The notes: a model not told the origin generated them from the sequence alone. A stretch of 64,000 bases of DNA from an uncultured Algibacter sp. (GCF_947487575.1 NZ_CANKXG010000007.1:204824-268823); one strand, 5' to 3'. Numbered from the stretch's first letter, positions 42,086 through 51,061 are shown. A program made the numbers and translations.

Positions 42086-44266
42086 TTATGTCTTTACTAC
42101 CTGAACGCGACAATCTTGAAATGCGGCCCCTCCACCCCAGAGCATGATGTCTGTCAATCGATCATCAGTTAGGTTGTTGGATGCCTGGCCACCTTTGACC
42201 AATGAAGGCCAGTAACCATGTGGCATACATACTACTCCTGGCCGAATTCGCTTTGTAATTTTCGCTTCGAGGATTACTTTGCCACGTTGGTTGAATGCCA
42301 TCAATTCATCCCCATTTTGGATATTACGTGCATTTGCGTCTTCCGGATGTATGTCAAGCCATAGACGGCCTTCTTTTTGCCTGAGGTGTTTGACATTGGC
42401 ATGCGAGGAGTTATGAAACCCTTTTGTGTTTTTAATTGTCAAAAGCTGCAATGGAAAATCGGATTTTTCCAACTCAGAATAGGCTACATCCTTGTACGCC
42501 GGGAGGCGGCTGCTTGGACTAATAAATTCGCATTTGCCGCTGGCTGTACCGAAGTTGCCTTCCTTATGAGGTAAAAAAGGTTCAGGAATTTTGTACCTCG
42601 CCCAGCCGTTTTCTTGCATGTAGTCAAAATCAATTCCCTCCAAATAGGGATGATTTGAATCAAAAGCTGATTTTACAATATCCTTGTCAGATTCTTTGAA
42701 ACATTCCTCCGTATACCCCATTTTCTTTGCCAATAGTCGGAAAAATTCGCTGTTCGGTTTGGCTTCACCTAGTGGGGCAATAGCTGGTTGATTGATGTTG
42801 ATATACAATTGACCCCAAGAATCCCCAATGTCCCAATGTTCAAGCTGTGTTGTCGCCGGGAATACGTAATCCGCATATTTTGCAGTCTCGGTCATGAAAT
42901 GCTCCAATACCACGGTCAGTAGGTCTTCGCGCTCGAGCCCTTTTTTGGTCAGGTTTGCATTGGGTGCCGTGACCATTGGATTCGAATTATAAATAAAAAT
43001 CGATTTGATAGCCGGATTTAGGTCGGGGTTATTGAGTAGCTGTCCAATCTGAACCATGCTAAGCGCACGCTTCGGTTTTGTTGGCATTCGATCGTGATAG
43101 CCTAGTCGCTCCCAGTTGAGTGCACGACCGCTCATCTCAAAAGTCATATGCATCAAGCCACCACCTAGTTTGCGCCATGCTCCGGTTAATGATGGTAATA
43201 TAGCCACCGCTCTAGTGCCGTCTCCACCGTTGTAATTGTGCTCAATCCCAACCAGAATACGAATCAGCGAGGGGTTACCGTTGGCATACTCCTTGGCCAA
43301 TTGGATAATGTCCTCTTCCGGTAAACCGCAGATATTTGAAACGCTTTTGGGGTCATAGGACTTGACGTGTTCCTTTAAATCTTTATAACCTGAGGTGTAA
43401 TTGTCAATATAATCTTGATCTACCAAACCTTCAGTAATAATAACATTCATCATTCCCAAAGCCAGTGCTACATCGGTACCAGGCAGTGGTTGAATATGCC
43501 AATCGGCTTCTTTGGCCGTAGCAGAAACAAAAGGATCTACAACGATGATTTTTGCCCCAGCTTTCCTTGCTTTTAAAACGTAAGGCCATTGGTGAACATT
43601 AGATTTTTTAGTGTTGGTGCCCCAAAGGATGATGTATCGACTGTGAACCATATCTTCTGGCAGCACACCCATTGCTGTGCCATTCACTTCAAAGTTTGCC
43701 GGTATTACAGCACCTCCACAAATCGTATGCGCAATAACGGAAGCTTCCATTCGGGCAAAAAACCGGCTACTCATCACGGACTTTTGTATCAGGCTTTGGG
43801 TTCCCATGTATCCGTGAGACAGGACTGATTCACTGCCATGCCGAGCAATTGTTTCCTTGAGCTGATCTCCCACTTCAAGGATGGCCTGTTCCCAGCTAAT
43901 GGCTTCAAATTTTCCTTCTCCTTTTTTTCCAATTCGCTTCATTGGTGTGAGCAATCTATCGGGGTGATATGTAATGTCCTCAGGGAAAGTTTCCATCTTT
44001 CCACATAGTTTGCCTGCTGTAAAAGGGTTCGCTTTGTCACCACCAAAAGAAACGACTCTACCATCTTGTACTTCAACCTTCCAACTACATGAATCAGGAC
44101 AGTCATGGTAACATACACCATGAAAAGTTGAAGTTTTTGTAGGTCTATGACTAGTAGAGCCAAGTATCGAACTAGGAAGAATTGTAGCTAAATGAAGACT
44201 AGCGTAACTTTTGGCTCCTAAATTGACAAATTTTCTGCGTGTGATCTTGTTTTCTTTCTTGTCCAT
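42086..44266 (-). CDS. TAT-exported molybdopterin-dependent oxidoreductase
   Basis: 726 residues, DMSO-reductase superfamily. Twin-arginine signal TRRKFVNLG (RR at 10-11). An N-terminal [4Fe-4S] site with Cys52, Cys56, Cys60 and Cys88 (VCYHDCPDSC ... GKLCGK). Mo-bis-MGD segments: WGTNTKKSNVHQWPYVLKAR, VVDPFVSATAKEADWHIQPLPGTD, LPSLTGAWRKLGGG, and the C-terminal beta-barrel domain ending GGAAFQDCRVQV. No partner subunits or cofactor genes are adjacent. The gene is visibly richer in G+C than its neighbours (32 of 60 bases in 42121-42180). Electron donor and substrate unknown. Confidence 0.9.
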   Translation of the reverse strand: MDKKENKITRRKFVNLGAKSYASLHLATILPSSILGSTSHRPTKTSTFHGVCYHDCPDSCSWKVEVQDGRVVSFGGDKANPFTAGKLCGKMETFPEDITYHPDRLLTPMKRIGKKGEGKFEAISWEQAILEVGDQLKETIARHGSESVLSHGYMGTQSLIQKSVMSSRFFARMEASVIAHTICGGAVIPANFEVNGTAMGVLPEDMVHSRYIILWGTNTKKSNVHQWPYVLKARKAGAKIIVVDPFVSATAKEADWHIQPLPGTDVALALGMMNVIITEGLVDQDYIDNYTSGYKDLKEHVKSYDPKSVSNICGLPEEDIIQLAKEYANGNPSLIRILVGIEHNYNGGDGTRAVAILPSLTGAWRKLGGGLMHMTFEMSGRALNWERLGYHDRMPTKPKRALSMVQIGQLLNNPDLNPAIKSIFIYNSNPMVTAPNANLTKKGLEREDLLTVVLEHFMTETAKYADYVFPATTQLEHWDIGDSWGQLYININQPAIAPLGEAKPNSEFFRLLAKKMGYTEECFKESDKDIVKSAFDSNHPYLEGIDFDYMQENGWARYKIPEPFLPHKEGNFGTASGKCEFISPSSRLPAYKDVAYSELEKSDFPLQLLTIKNTKGFHNSSHANVKHLRQKEGRLWLDIHPEDANARNIQNGDELMAFNQRGKVILEAKITKRIRPGVVCMPHGYWPSLVKGGQASNNLTDDRLTDIMLWGGGAAFQDCRVQVVKT

Positions 44267-44423
44267 AAATGATAAATTTTGATTAATTTGTGCAAGGATT
44301 TGGATTAATTGCCCATAACATAAGACATATATGAAATTTTTGTTAATGTTTTACATTAGAATGTTATACGAATATAGTTGAAAATTTTTACAAATTAAAA
44401 TGTAAAAAACACCAAACCAAACA

Positions 44424-44454
44424 ATTGCAAATTCTAAATTACTTTTTATATTTG
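44424..44454 (+). promoter_or_regulatory. rpsU promoter
   Basis: TTG at 44424-44426 and TATATTTG at 44447-44454 are spaced 20 bases apart. Transcription should start near 44461, about 32 bases before the rpsU ATG. Confidence 0.72.
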
Positions 44455-44474
44455 CGCCTTGAAAATTCTAAAAG

Positions 44475-44482
44475 AGAGGAGG
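44475..44482 (+). promoter_or_regulatory. Exceptionally strong Shine-Dalgarno of rpsU
   Basis: AGAGGAGG ends 10 bases before the ATG at 44493 and can pair extensively with the 16S rRNA 3' end. Elsewhere in this window start codons follow A-rich leaders without such a sequence. It is therefore special for this gene and probably regulatory. Confidence 0.88.
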
Positions 44483-44492
44483 TTAATACACT

Positions 44493-44687
44493 ATGTTAAA
44501 AATACCCGTTAAAGAAGGAGAAAATATAGATAGAGCATTAAAGCGTTACAAACATAAGTTTGTAAAAACAACGATTAAAAACCAGTTGCAAGAACGCAAG
44601 CAGTTTACTAAACCCTCAGTTGAGCGTAGAGCGCAAGTTAAAAAAGCGCAATACATCCAAACATTAAGAGATGCAGAAGAGGTTTAA
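44493..44687 (+). CDS. rpsU: Ribosomal protein bS21
   Basis: 64 residues, MLKIPVKEGENIDRALKRYKHKFVKT then a basic helix, full length for bS21. In Bacteroidota ribosomes bS21 helps hide the 16S anti-Shine-Dalgarno tail; a strong Shine-Dalgarno on its own mRNA (44475-44482) would be usable mainly by ribosomes lacking bS21, which makes a feedback loop. Own promoter and own terminator (44713-44740) make it monocistronic. Confidence 0.96.
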   Translation: MLKIPVKEGENIDRALKRYKHKFVKTTIKNQLQERKQFTKPSVERRAQVKKAQYIQTLRDAEEV

Positions 44688-44712
44688 TTAACTTCTTTTA
44701 TTATAATTTGAA

Positions 44713-44740
44713 AATCCCGCTATTTATAGTGGGTTTTTTT
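44713..44740 (+). terminator. Terminator after rpsU
   Basis: CCCGCTA (44716-44722) pairs with TAGTGGG (44727-44733), one G-U pair, followed by eight T. Confidence 0.88.
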
Positions 44741-44824
44741 TGCTCGATTATTAAATAAAAGATTGTACATTTATCTAGAACAATACAAGAAGTCTAAAAA
44801 TCTAACCTTCTAACAATCTAAACT

Positions 44825-45715
44825 TTGTCTTTTCTACCTTTTACAGAATACCTACTGCTAGAAAAAAACTACTCTAAGTTAACAGTAAAAGCATATCAAA
44901 ATGATTTAGAAGATTTTTCAAATTTCATAAAAGAAGAATATGAAACCAATTCCATAAACAAAGTAAACTACGGCCAAATACGAAGCTGGATAGTAGCACT
45001 GGTAGAAAGTGGTTTATCAAACAGAAGCATTAACCGAAAGGTATCAGCATTAAATACCTATTATAAATTTCTTTTAAAGATTGGAGATATTAAACTTAAT
45101 CCTTTATCAAAACACAAAGCACTAAATACAAGTAAAAAAATTCAAGTACCATTTTCTGAAGCAGAAATAAAAACAGTTCTAGACGATTTAAACTTTGCTG
45201 ACGATTTTGAAAGTGTTCGAGATAAATTTATTATTGAATTATTTTATTCAACTGGTATTAGGAGAATAGAACTTGTTCAACTCAAATTATCAAATTTAGA
45301 TTTAAATAATAATACGTTAAAAGTGCTAGGTAAAAGAAATAAAGAGCGCATCGTTCCGTTATTAAAATCAGTAGTACAAACAGCAGGTAAGTATTTAAAA
45401 AAAAGGAGTATGTTAGAAAGTATTTCAGATAAAGAAAATCTCTTTTTAACAAAAAAAGGCATTAAAATATATGAAACACTTGTTTACAGAATAATAAATC
45501 AGTATTTTAGTTTCGCATCTTCAAAAGTAAAGAAGAGTCCACATATTCTTAGGCACTCCTTCGCTACGCATTTGTTAAACCAAGGTGCAGATTTAAATGC
45601 TGTTAAAGAACTCCTAGGACATTCAAGTTTAGCTGCTACGCAAGTTTATACACATAATAGTATAGCAGAATTAAAAAAAGTGCACATTAATGCGCATCCA
45701 AGAAATAAAAAGTAG
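44825..45715 (+). CDS. XerC/XerD-type tyrosine recombinase
   Basis: 296 residues, normal Xer length. SAM-like N-terminal domain (FTEYLLLEKNYSKLTVKAYQNDL), then catalytic TGIRRIEL (Arg146), LGKRNKERIVPL (Lys), HILRHSFATHLL (His, Arg), GHSSLAATQVYTH (His and nucleophile Tyr near 275). All catalytic residues are present. Chromosome-dimer resolution is the default role. Start is TTG 44825; a weak promoter (TTTG at 44739, TACATTTA at 44766) lies ahead. No integrated element surrounds it, so it is probably a housekeeping gene. Confidence 0.92.
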   Translation: MSFLPFTEYLLLEKNYSKLTVKAYQNDLEDFSNFIKEEYETNSINKVNYGQIRSWIVALVESGLSNRSINRKVSALNTYYKFLLKIGDIKLNPLSKHKALNTSKKIQVPFSEAEIKTVLDDLNFADDFESVRDKFIIELFYSTGIRRIELVQLKLSNLDLNNNTLKVLGKRNKERIVPLLKSVVQTAGKYLKKRSMLESISDKENLFLTKKGIKIYETLVYRIINQYFSFASSKVKKSPHILRHSFATHLLNQGADLNAVKELLGHSSLAATQVYTHNSIAELKKVHINAHPRNKK

Positions 45716-45752
45716 CATTTATAAAAATATTGTCTAACCAATTAAAACGATT

Positions 45753-46055
45753 ATGAAAGTAAACACACAATCAGTAAATTTTAATGCAGACCAAAAGTTG
45801 ATAGACTTTGTTCAACAACGCATGGACAAATTAGATATGTATTATGATAAAGTCATTAAATCTGATGTTTTTTTAAAAGTTGAAAATACAAGTGCTAAAG
45901 AAAATAAAATATTTGAAGCTAAGGTAAGTGTGCCAGGGGATAGCTTTGTAGTTAAAAAACAATGTAAAACGTTCGAAGAAGGGGCAGATATGGCAGTTGC
46001 AACACTAGAAAGACAACTTAAAAAGAGAAAAGAAAAATTAAGACCACATTTATAG
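45753..46055 (+). CDS. hpf: Short ribosome hibernation-promoting factor
   Basis: 100 residues: MKVNTQSVNFNADQKLIDFVQQRMDKLDMYYDKVIKSDVFLK, FEAKVSVPGDSFVVKKQCKTFEEGADMAVATLERQLKKRKEK. This is the short HPF/RaiA fold that binds the 30S decoding region in stationary phase. 37 bases after the xer gene, probably same transcript. A hairpin with U-tract at 46110-46134 closes it. Confidence 0.9.
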   Translation: MKVNTQSVNFNADQKLIDFVQQRMDKLDMYYDKVIKSDVFLKVENTSAKENKIFEAKVSVPGDSFVVKKQCKTFEEGADMAVATLERQLKKRKEKLRPHL

Positions 46056-46075
46056 TAAAAATTTTCAAAAAATGT

Positions 46076-46105
46076 TTTGAATAAAGTAAAAAAACTATAC
46101 ATTTG
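46076..46105 (+). promoter_or_regulatory. Promoter of the tRNA/tuf cluster
   Basis: TTTG (46076-46079) and TACATTTG (46098-46105) with 18 bases between, close to consensus. Transcription would begin near 46112, inside the hairpin described next. Confidence 0.7.
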
Positions 46106-46109
46106 CAGT

Positions 46110-46134
46110 CCGTTAGAAATAGCGGGCTTTTTTT
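46110..46134 (+). terminator. Terminator-like hairpin at the start of the tRNA transcript
   Basis: CCGTTA, GAAA loop, TAGCGG then GCTTTTTTT. The shape is a good intrinsic terminator and serves the hpf gene upstream. It begins where a transcript from 46098 would begin, so the promoter may fire through or around it. Confidence 0.75.
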
Positions 46135-46165
46135 ATGTGGTTTTTTTGGTAAAAAATCGTAAAAA

Positions 46166-46239
46166 GCCGATGTAGCTCAGCTGGCTAGAGCAGCTGATTT
46201 GTAATCAGCAGGTCGTGGGTTCGAGTCCCTCCATCGGCT
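46166..46239 (+). tRNA. tRNA-Thr (anticodon TGT)
   Basis: Acceptor GCCGATG pairs with CATCGGC, D-arm GCTCAGCTGGCTAGAGC, anticodon stem CTGAT/ATCAG with TTGTAAT loop, T-arm GTGGGTTCGAGTCCCTC. CCA not encoded. First of four tRNAs before tuf. Confidence 0.96.
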
Positions 46240-46269
46240 CAAGTTCTTAAAATATTGAAATAAGTTAAT

Positions 46270-46351
<82 letters not shown>

Positions 46352-46415
46352 CAACTTTTTTAAAATATTTATTGAAATATTGAAATACTTAATAAACGTA
46401 AGTTTATTGAAAATT

Positions 46416-46488
46416 GCGGGAGTAGCTCAGTTGGTAGAGCGTCAGCCTTCCAAGCTGAATGTCGCCAGTTCGAACCTGGTCTCCCGCT
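46416..46488 (+). tRNA. tRNA-Gly (anticodon TCC)
   Basis: Acceptor GCGGGAG/CTCCCGC, D-arm GCTCAGTTGGTAGAGC, anticodon loop CTTCCAA, T-arm CCAGTTCGAACCTGG. Confidence 0.96.
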
Positions 46489-46494
46489 CTAAAA

Positions 46495-46512
46495 TTTCTG
46501 CGAAGGCAGAAA
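46495..46512. repeat. Degraded copy of the dispersed palindrome inside the tRNA cluster
   Basis: TTTCTGCGAAGGCAGAAA keeps the GAAG loop and 7-bp stem of the 1061-1080 palindrome, with compensating changes (ATTCC to TTTC, GGAAT to GAAA). The stem is conserved although the sequence changed. Confidence 0.75.
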
Positions 46513-46578
46513 TCTCTTCTTTCAAATTAATATAATCAAAAAGGTTGTGTTTGGAAGAGTAGGAAATAAAAACTTTAC

Positions 46579-46650
46579 GCCGGTGTAGCTCAGGGGTAGA
46601 GCGTTTCCTTGGTAAGGAAGAGGTCACGAGTTCAAATCTCGTCATTGGCT
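46579..46650 (+). tRNA. tRNA-Thr (anticodon GGT)
   Basis: Acceptor GCCGGTG/CATTGGC with two G-U pairs, D-arm GCTCAGGGGTAGAGC, anticodon loop TTGGTAA, T-arm ACGAGTTCAAATCTCGT. Directly precedes tuf. Confidence 0.95.
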
Positions 46651-46721
46651 CTATTATATAGGGTTTAGAAAATAGAATACACTAATATTATTTATAACTA
46701 AGATTAAAATTATTTAAAAAC

Positions 46722-47909
46722 ATGGCAAAGGCAACTTTCGATCGTTCAAAACCACACTTAAACATTGGTACAATTGGACACGTAGATCACGGTAAAACAA
46801 CTTTAACTGCTGCTATTACTAAAGTATTAGCTGATGCAGGTTTATCAGAAGCAAAAGACTTCGATCAAATTGATAATGCTCCTGAAGAAAAAGAGAGAGG
46901 TATTACAATTAACACATCTCACGTTGAATATCAAACAGCTAACCGTCACTATGCTCACGTTGACTGTCCAGGTCACGCGGATTATGTAAAGAACATGGTA
47001 ACAGGTGCTGCACAAATGGATGGTGCTATTTTAGTAGTAGCTGCTACAGATGGTCCTATGCCACAAACTCGTGAGCATATCTTATTAGGACGTCAGGTAG
47101 GAATTCCTCGTATTGTTGTATTCATGAACAAAGTGGATATGGTTGATGATGAAGAGTTATTAGAATTAGTAGATATGGAAATTAGAGATTTATTATCTTT
47201 CTATGAGTATGATGGAGATAATGGTCCTGTAATTTCTGGTTCAGCTTTAGGTGCACTTAACGGTGAGAAAAAGTGGGTTGATACTGTAATGGAATTAATG
47301 CAAGCATGTGATGATTGGATTGAAGAGCCTGTACGTGATATGGACAAGCCTTTCTTAATGCCTATAGAAGATGTATTCTCTATTACTGGTCGTGGTACTG
47401 TTGCAACTGGTCGTATTGAAACTGGCGTTGCAAACACTGGAGATCCTGTAGAAATTATAGGTATGGGTGCTGAAAAATTAACGTCTACTATTACTGGTAT
47501 TGAAATGTTCCGTCAAATATTAGATAGAGGAGAAGCTGGTGATAATGCTGGTATCTTATTAAGAGGTATTGAGAAATCTCAAATCTCTAGAGGTATGGTA
47601 ATTACTAAGCCAGGTTCTGTAACGCCACACTCTAACTTTAAAGCTGAGGTTTATATCCTTAAGAAAGAAGAAGGTGGGCGTCACACTCCATTCCATAACA
47701 ACTACCGTCCACAGTTTTACGTACGTACAACGGATGTAACTGGAAACATTGCGCTTCCATCAGGAGTTGAAATGGTTATGCCTGGAGATAACTTAACTAT
47801 TACTGTTGAGTTAATCCAACCAATTGCAATGAACGTAGGTTTACGTTTTGCTATTCGTGAAGGAGGTAGAACAGTTGGTGCAGGTCAGGTAACTGAGATT
47901 TTAGACTAA
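46722..47909 (+). CDS. tuf: Elongation factor Tu
   Basis: 395 residues. G1 [10 protein letters not shown] (18-27 region), [32 protein letters not shown], then domain II ([13 protein letters not shown]) and domain III ([18 protein letters not shown]). Carries aminoacyl-tRNA to the ribosome. Lies downstream of four tRNAs and upstream of tRNA-Trp, the same neighbourhood as tufB in many bacteria. Only this copy is in the window. Confidence 0.99.
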   Translation: MAKATFDRSKPHLNIGTIGHVDHGKTTLTAAITKVLADAGLSEAKDFDQIDNAPEEKERGITINTSHVEYQTANRHYAHVDCPGHADYVKNMVTGAAQMDGAILVVAATDGPMPQTREHILLGRQVGIPRIVVFMNKVDMVDDEELLELVDMEIRDLLSFYEYDGDNGPVISGSALGALNGEKKWVDTVMELMQACDDWIEEPVRDMDKPFLMPIEDVFSITGRGTVATGRIETGVANTGDPVEIIGMGAEKLTSTITGIEMFRQILDRGEAGDNAGILLRGIEKSQISRGMVITKPGSVTPHSNFKAEVYILKKEEGGRHTPFHNNYRPQFYVRTTDVTGNIALPSGVEMVMPGDNLTITVELIQPIAMNVGLRFAIREGGRTVGAGQVTEILD

Positions 47910-47930
47910 TTCAAGTTTAAATATATATTA

Positions 47931-47970
47931 TAAGCTAAGGTATTCCGTTTTTACGGAATACCTTGACTTA
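47931..47970 (+). other. Long hairpin between tuf and tRNA-Trp
   Basis: AAGGTATTCCGT and ACGGAATACCTT form a perfect 12-bp stem with TTTT loop, extended by TAAG/CTTA beyond two mismatches. No U-tract follows; the tRNA begins 6 bases on. It is probably a processing site (RNase III-like) or partial attenuator between tuf mRNA and the tRNA. Confidence 0.75.
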
Positions 47971-47975
47971 TATTT

Positions 47976-48048
47976 ACGGGTTTAGCTCAGTTGGTAGAGC
48001 ACTGGTCTCCAAAACCAGGTGTCGGGAGTTCGAGTCTCTCAACCCGTG
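47976..48048 (+). tRNA. tRNA-Trp (anticodon CCA)
   Basis: Acceptor ACGGGTT/AACCCGT, D-arm GCTCAGTTGGTAGAGC, anticodon loop CTCCAAA, T-arm GGGAGTTCGAGTCTCTC, discriminator G. Lies between tuf and secE. It is also the tRNA sensed by the trp attenuator at 5262-5390. Confidence 0.96.
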
Positions 48049-48096
48049 CAATATAAGATTGAGTAGTATTTCAATTTAGATTAAAAAAATAATATC

Positions 48097-48294
48097 ATGG
48101 CTGGAATTGTAAATTATATAAAAGAATCATTCGGAGAACTAAAAAACAATGTGACATGGCCTACATGGGCTGAGGCACAAAGTTTAACAGTTTTAGTTGC
48201 TGTATTTTCAATTATATTCTCTCTCGCTATTTGGGGAGTAGATACAGTTTTTAGTAAAGTTATAGCAGCTTACTTTCAATGGATTAACGGTTAA
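48097..48294 (+). CDS. secE: Preprotein translocase subunit SecE
   Basis: 65 residues: amphipathic helix NYIKESFGELKNNVTWPTWAEAQSLT followed by one membrane helix. The short single-helix form is standard outside Enterobacteria. SecE clamps SecY. 11 bases before nusG. Confidence 0.95.
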   Translation: MAGIVNYIKESFGELKNNVTWPTWAEAQSLTVLVAVFSIIFSLAIWGVDTVFSKVIAAYFQWING

Positions 48295-48305
48295 AAGGGA
48301 AATTT

Positions 48306-48860
48306 ATGTCTGAGGTAAGCGAAAAAAAATGGTATGTTGTTCGTGCAGTAAGCGGTCAAGAAAACAAAATTAAAACATATATCGAGAATGAAATTACTCG
48401 TTTAGGTTTACAAGATTATGTTGATCAAGTACTTGTGCCAACAGAAAAAGTAATTCAAATCCGTAACGGAAAGAAAATTCAAAAAGAAAAAACGTTTTTT
48501 CCAGGTTATATTATGATACAAGCTAATTTAACTGGTGAGGTTCCTCATATTATAAGGTCTGTTACAAACGTTATTGGTTTTTTAGGAGAAACAAAAGGAG
48601 GTGATCCTGTACCATTAAGACAATCTGAGGTAAACAGAATGTTAGGTAAAGTTGATGAACTAGCAGTAGAAGAGTCAGCAAATGTGGCTATTCCTTTTAC
48701 AAAAGGAGAAACAGTAAAAGTAATAGATGGACCTTTCAATGGTTTTGATGGTACTATCGAAAAAATAAATGAAGAAAAGCGTAAACTAGAAGTAATGGTT
48801 AAGATTTTTGGAAGAAAAACACCATTAGAATTGAGTTATATGCAAGTTGAAAAAGTATAA
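48306..48860 (+). CDS. nusG: Transcription termination/antitermination factor NusG
   Basis: 184 residues: KKWYVVRAVSGQENKIKTYIENEI, PTEKVIQIRNGKK, FFPGYIMIQANL, then KOW domain FTKGETVKVIDGPFNGFDGTIEKINEEKRKLEVMVKIFGRKTPLEL. It couples RNA polymerase to ribosome or Rho. Placed between secE and rplK as usual. Confidence 0.97.
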   Translation: MSEVSEKKWYVVRAVSGQENKIKTYIENEITRLGLQDYVDQVLVPTEKVIQIRNGKKIQKEKTFFPGYIMIQANLTGEVPHIIRSVTNVIGFLGETKGGDPVPLRQSEVNRMLGKVDELAVEESANVAIPFTKGETVKVIDGPFNGFDGTIEKINEEKRKLEVMVKIFGRKTPLELSYMQVEKV

Positions 48861-48931
48861 TAGTGTTACATTAGATAGATGAGTCTTTCGCTTCCAAAAG
48901 AGAGATAACATCAAAAATTAAATTATTAAAA

Positions 48932-49369
48932 ATGGCAAAAGAATTAGGTAAAGTAGTTAAGTTACAAGTTCGGGGAGGTGCTGCGAATCCATCGCCACCG
49001 GTTGGACCCGCTTTAGGAGCTGCAGGTGTTAATATCATGGAGTTCTGTAAGCAATTCAATGCCAGAACCCAAGATAAACCAGGTAAAGTATTACCAGTGG
49101 TTATATCTGTTTACAAAGACAAATCATTTGACTTTGTAATTAAAACTCCACCGGCAGCAGTTCAATTATTAGAATCTGCAAAAGTGAAGAAAGGGTCTGG
49201 AGAGCCAAACCGAAAAAAAGTAGCTAAAGTATCTTGGGATCAGGTTAAAACCATCGCAGAAGACAAAATGGTAGATTTAAATGCATTTACTATTGAGTCT
49301 GCTATGAAAATGGTTGCTGGCACAGCAAGATCTATGGGAATCACTGTAACAGGAAAATTTCCTTCTTAA
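48932..49369 (+). CDS. rplK: Ribosomal protein uL11
   Basis: 145 residues with the N-terminal [39 protein letters not shown] and C-terminal rRNA-binding [16 protein letters not shown]. Forms the GTPase-associated centre. Next to rplA, 20 bases downstream. In other bacteria uL1 represses this pair by binding the mRNA leader; a leader of about 70 bases exists here but I could not identify the binding site. Confidence 0.98.
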   Translation: MAKELGKVVKLQVRGGAANPSPPVGPALGAAGVNIMEFCKQFNARTQDKPGKVLPVVISVYKDKSFDFVIKTPPAAVQLLESAKVKKGSGEPNRKKVAKVSWDQVKTIAEDKMVDLNAFTIESAMKMVAGTARSMGITVTGKFPS

Positions 49370-49389
49370 TCTATTAAAGACATTAGAAA

Positions 49390-50079
49390 ATGGCAAGATT
49401 AACAAAAAAGCAAAAAGAGGCTTTAGCAAAAATTGAAAAAGGTAAAATTTATTCTGTTGATGAAGCATCAGCCTTAATAAAGGAAATTACCAATACTAAG
49501 TTCGATTCATCAATTGATTTAGCAGTGCGTTTAGGAGTAGATCCTCGTAAAGCTAATCAAATGGTTAGAGGTGTAGTTTCATTACCACACGGAACTGGTA
49601 AAGACATGAAAGTATTAGCATTAGTTACACCAGATAAAGAAGCGGAAGCTAAAGAAGCTGGTGCAGATTACGTTGGTTTAGACGAGTACCTTGATAAAAT
49701 TAAAGGTGGTTGGACAGACGTTGACGTTATCGTAACTATGCCAAGTGTTATGGGTAAATTAGGTCCTTTAGGACGTGTATTAGGTCCTCGTGGTTTAATG
49801 CCTAACCCAAAAACTGGTACGGTAACTATGGATGTTGCAAAAGCAGTAAGTGAAGTAAAAGCTGGTAAAATTGACTTTAAAGTTGATAAAACTGGAATCG
49901 TTCACGCGGCTATAGGAAAAGCATCTTTTAGTGCTGATAAAATTGCGGGTAACGCAAATGAATTATTAACAACATTAATGAAACTAAAACCGACAACCGC
50001 TAAGGGTGTTTACGTAAAAAGCATATTTATGTCTTCTACAATGAGCCCAAGTTTAGCAATTGATCCTAAAATTGGTTAA
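49390..50079 (+). CDS. rplA: Ribosomal protein uL1
   Basis: 229 residues: [71 protein letters not shown] and the [13 protein letters not shown] end. Binds 23S rRNA at the L1 stalk. Normal length and position. Confidence 0.98.
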   Translation: MARLTKKQKEALAKIEKGKIYSVDEASALIKEITNTKFDSSIDLAVRLGVDPRKANQMVRGVVSLPHGTGKDMKVLALVTPDKEAEAKEAGADYVGLDEYLDKIKGGWTDVDVIVTMPSVMGKLGPLGRVLGPRGLMPNPKTGTVTMDVAKAVSEVKAGKIDFKVDKTGIVHAAIGKASFSADKIAGNANELLTTLMKLKPTTAKGVYVKSIFMSSTMSPSLAIDPKIG

Positions 50080-50099
50080 TTAAGTTAAAACTTTAAATT

Positions 50100-50621
50100 A
50101 TGACAAGAGAAGAAAAATCACAAGTAATTGAGGACTTAACTGCAGAATTAGCTAATAATGCAAATATCTATTTAACAGATATTTCAGGATTAAATGCAGG
50201 TAGTACCTCAGATTTGCGTCGTGCTGCTTTTAAAGCAAACGTGCAAATGGCAGTTGTTAAAAATACATTACTTGAAAAAGCAATGGAGGCTTCTGATAAA
50301 GAGTTTGGAGACCTTGCAACAGTTTTAAAAGGAAATACATCTGTGATGTATTCTGAAACAGGTAATGCACCAGCTAAATTAATTAAAAACTTCCGTAAAA
50401 AATCTGAAAAGCCTTTATTAAAAGGAGCTTTTATTGAGGAAGCAGTTTACATTGGTGACGAACAATTAGACATGTTAGTAGATATCAAGTCTAAAGAAGA
50501 GTTACTTGGAGAAATTGTAACATTGTTACAATCTCCTGCTAAGAATGTTATTTCTGCACTTAAATCGGGTGGAGGAACTTTAGCTGGAATTATTAAAACA
50601 CTATCTGAAAAAGAAGGATAG
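50100..50621 (+). CDS. rplJ: Ribosomal protein uL10
   Basis: 173 residues: MTREEKSQVIEDLTAELANNANIYLTDISGLNAGSTSDLRR, MAVVKNTLLEKAM, GAFIEEAVYIGDEQL, with a C-terminal helix that binds bL12 dimers. Only 20 bases separate it from rplA, so there is no room for an E. coli-type L10 leader. Confidence 0.97.
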   Translation: MTREEKSQVIEDLTAELANNANIYLTDISGLNAGSTSDLRRAAFKANVQMAVVKNTLLEKAMEASDKEFGDLATVLKGNTSVMYSETGNAPAKLIKNFRKKSEKPLLKGAFIEEAVYIGDEQLDMLVDIKSKEELLGEIVTLLQSPAKNVISALKSGGGTLAGIIKTLSEKEG

Positions 50622-50683
50622 TATTAAATAGTACGCACTTTATTACAAATATATTATTACAAAATTATTAAAACGATAGAAAA

Positions 50684-51061
50684 ATGGCAGATTTAAAAGA
50701 TTTCGCAGAACAATTAGTTAACTTATCAGTAAAAGAAGTAAATGAGTTAGCAACTATATTAAAAGATGAGTATGGTATCGAACCTGCTGCTGCAGCTGTA
50801 GCTGTTGCTGCTGGAGGTGCTGCTGCTGGTGGAGACGCTGCAGAAGAGCAAACTGAATTTGATGTAATCTTAAAAGCGGCAGGTGGTTCTAAACTAGCTG
50901 TAGTAAAATTAGTTAAGGAATTAACTGGTTTAGGATTAAAAGAAGCTAAAGGTTTAGTTGATGATGCACCAAGTGCAATCAAAGAAGGTGTAGCTAAAGA
51001 TGAAGCGGAAGCTTTAAAAGCATCTTTAGAAGAAGCTGGAGCAGAGGTAGAGCTTAAGTAA
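50684..51061 (+). CDS. rplL: Ribosomal protein bL12
   Basis: 125 residues: N-terminal dimer domain, an Ala/Gly-rich hinge ([22 protein letters not shown]), then the factor-binding domain [38 protein letters not shown]. The opposite-strand ORF over it is a shadow of the alanine-rich hinge. Confidence 0.98.
   Translation: MADLKDFAEQLVNLSVKEVNELATILKDEYGIEPAAAAVAVAAGGAAAGGDAAEEQTEFDVILKAAGGSKLAVVKLVKELTGLGLKEAKGLVDDAPSAIKEGVAKDEAEALKASLEEAGAEVELK

Noticed and set aside
44825..45715. Integrase of a mobile element
   Set aside because: Length, motifs and the hpf neighbour fit a housekeeping Xer recombinase; no att repeats or cargo flank it.
46442..46645. 67-residue minus-strand ORF
   Set aside because: Lies over tRNA-Gly and tRNA-Thr; it is the familiar false ORF produced by antisense tRNA sequence.
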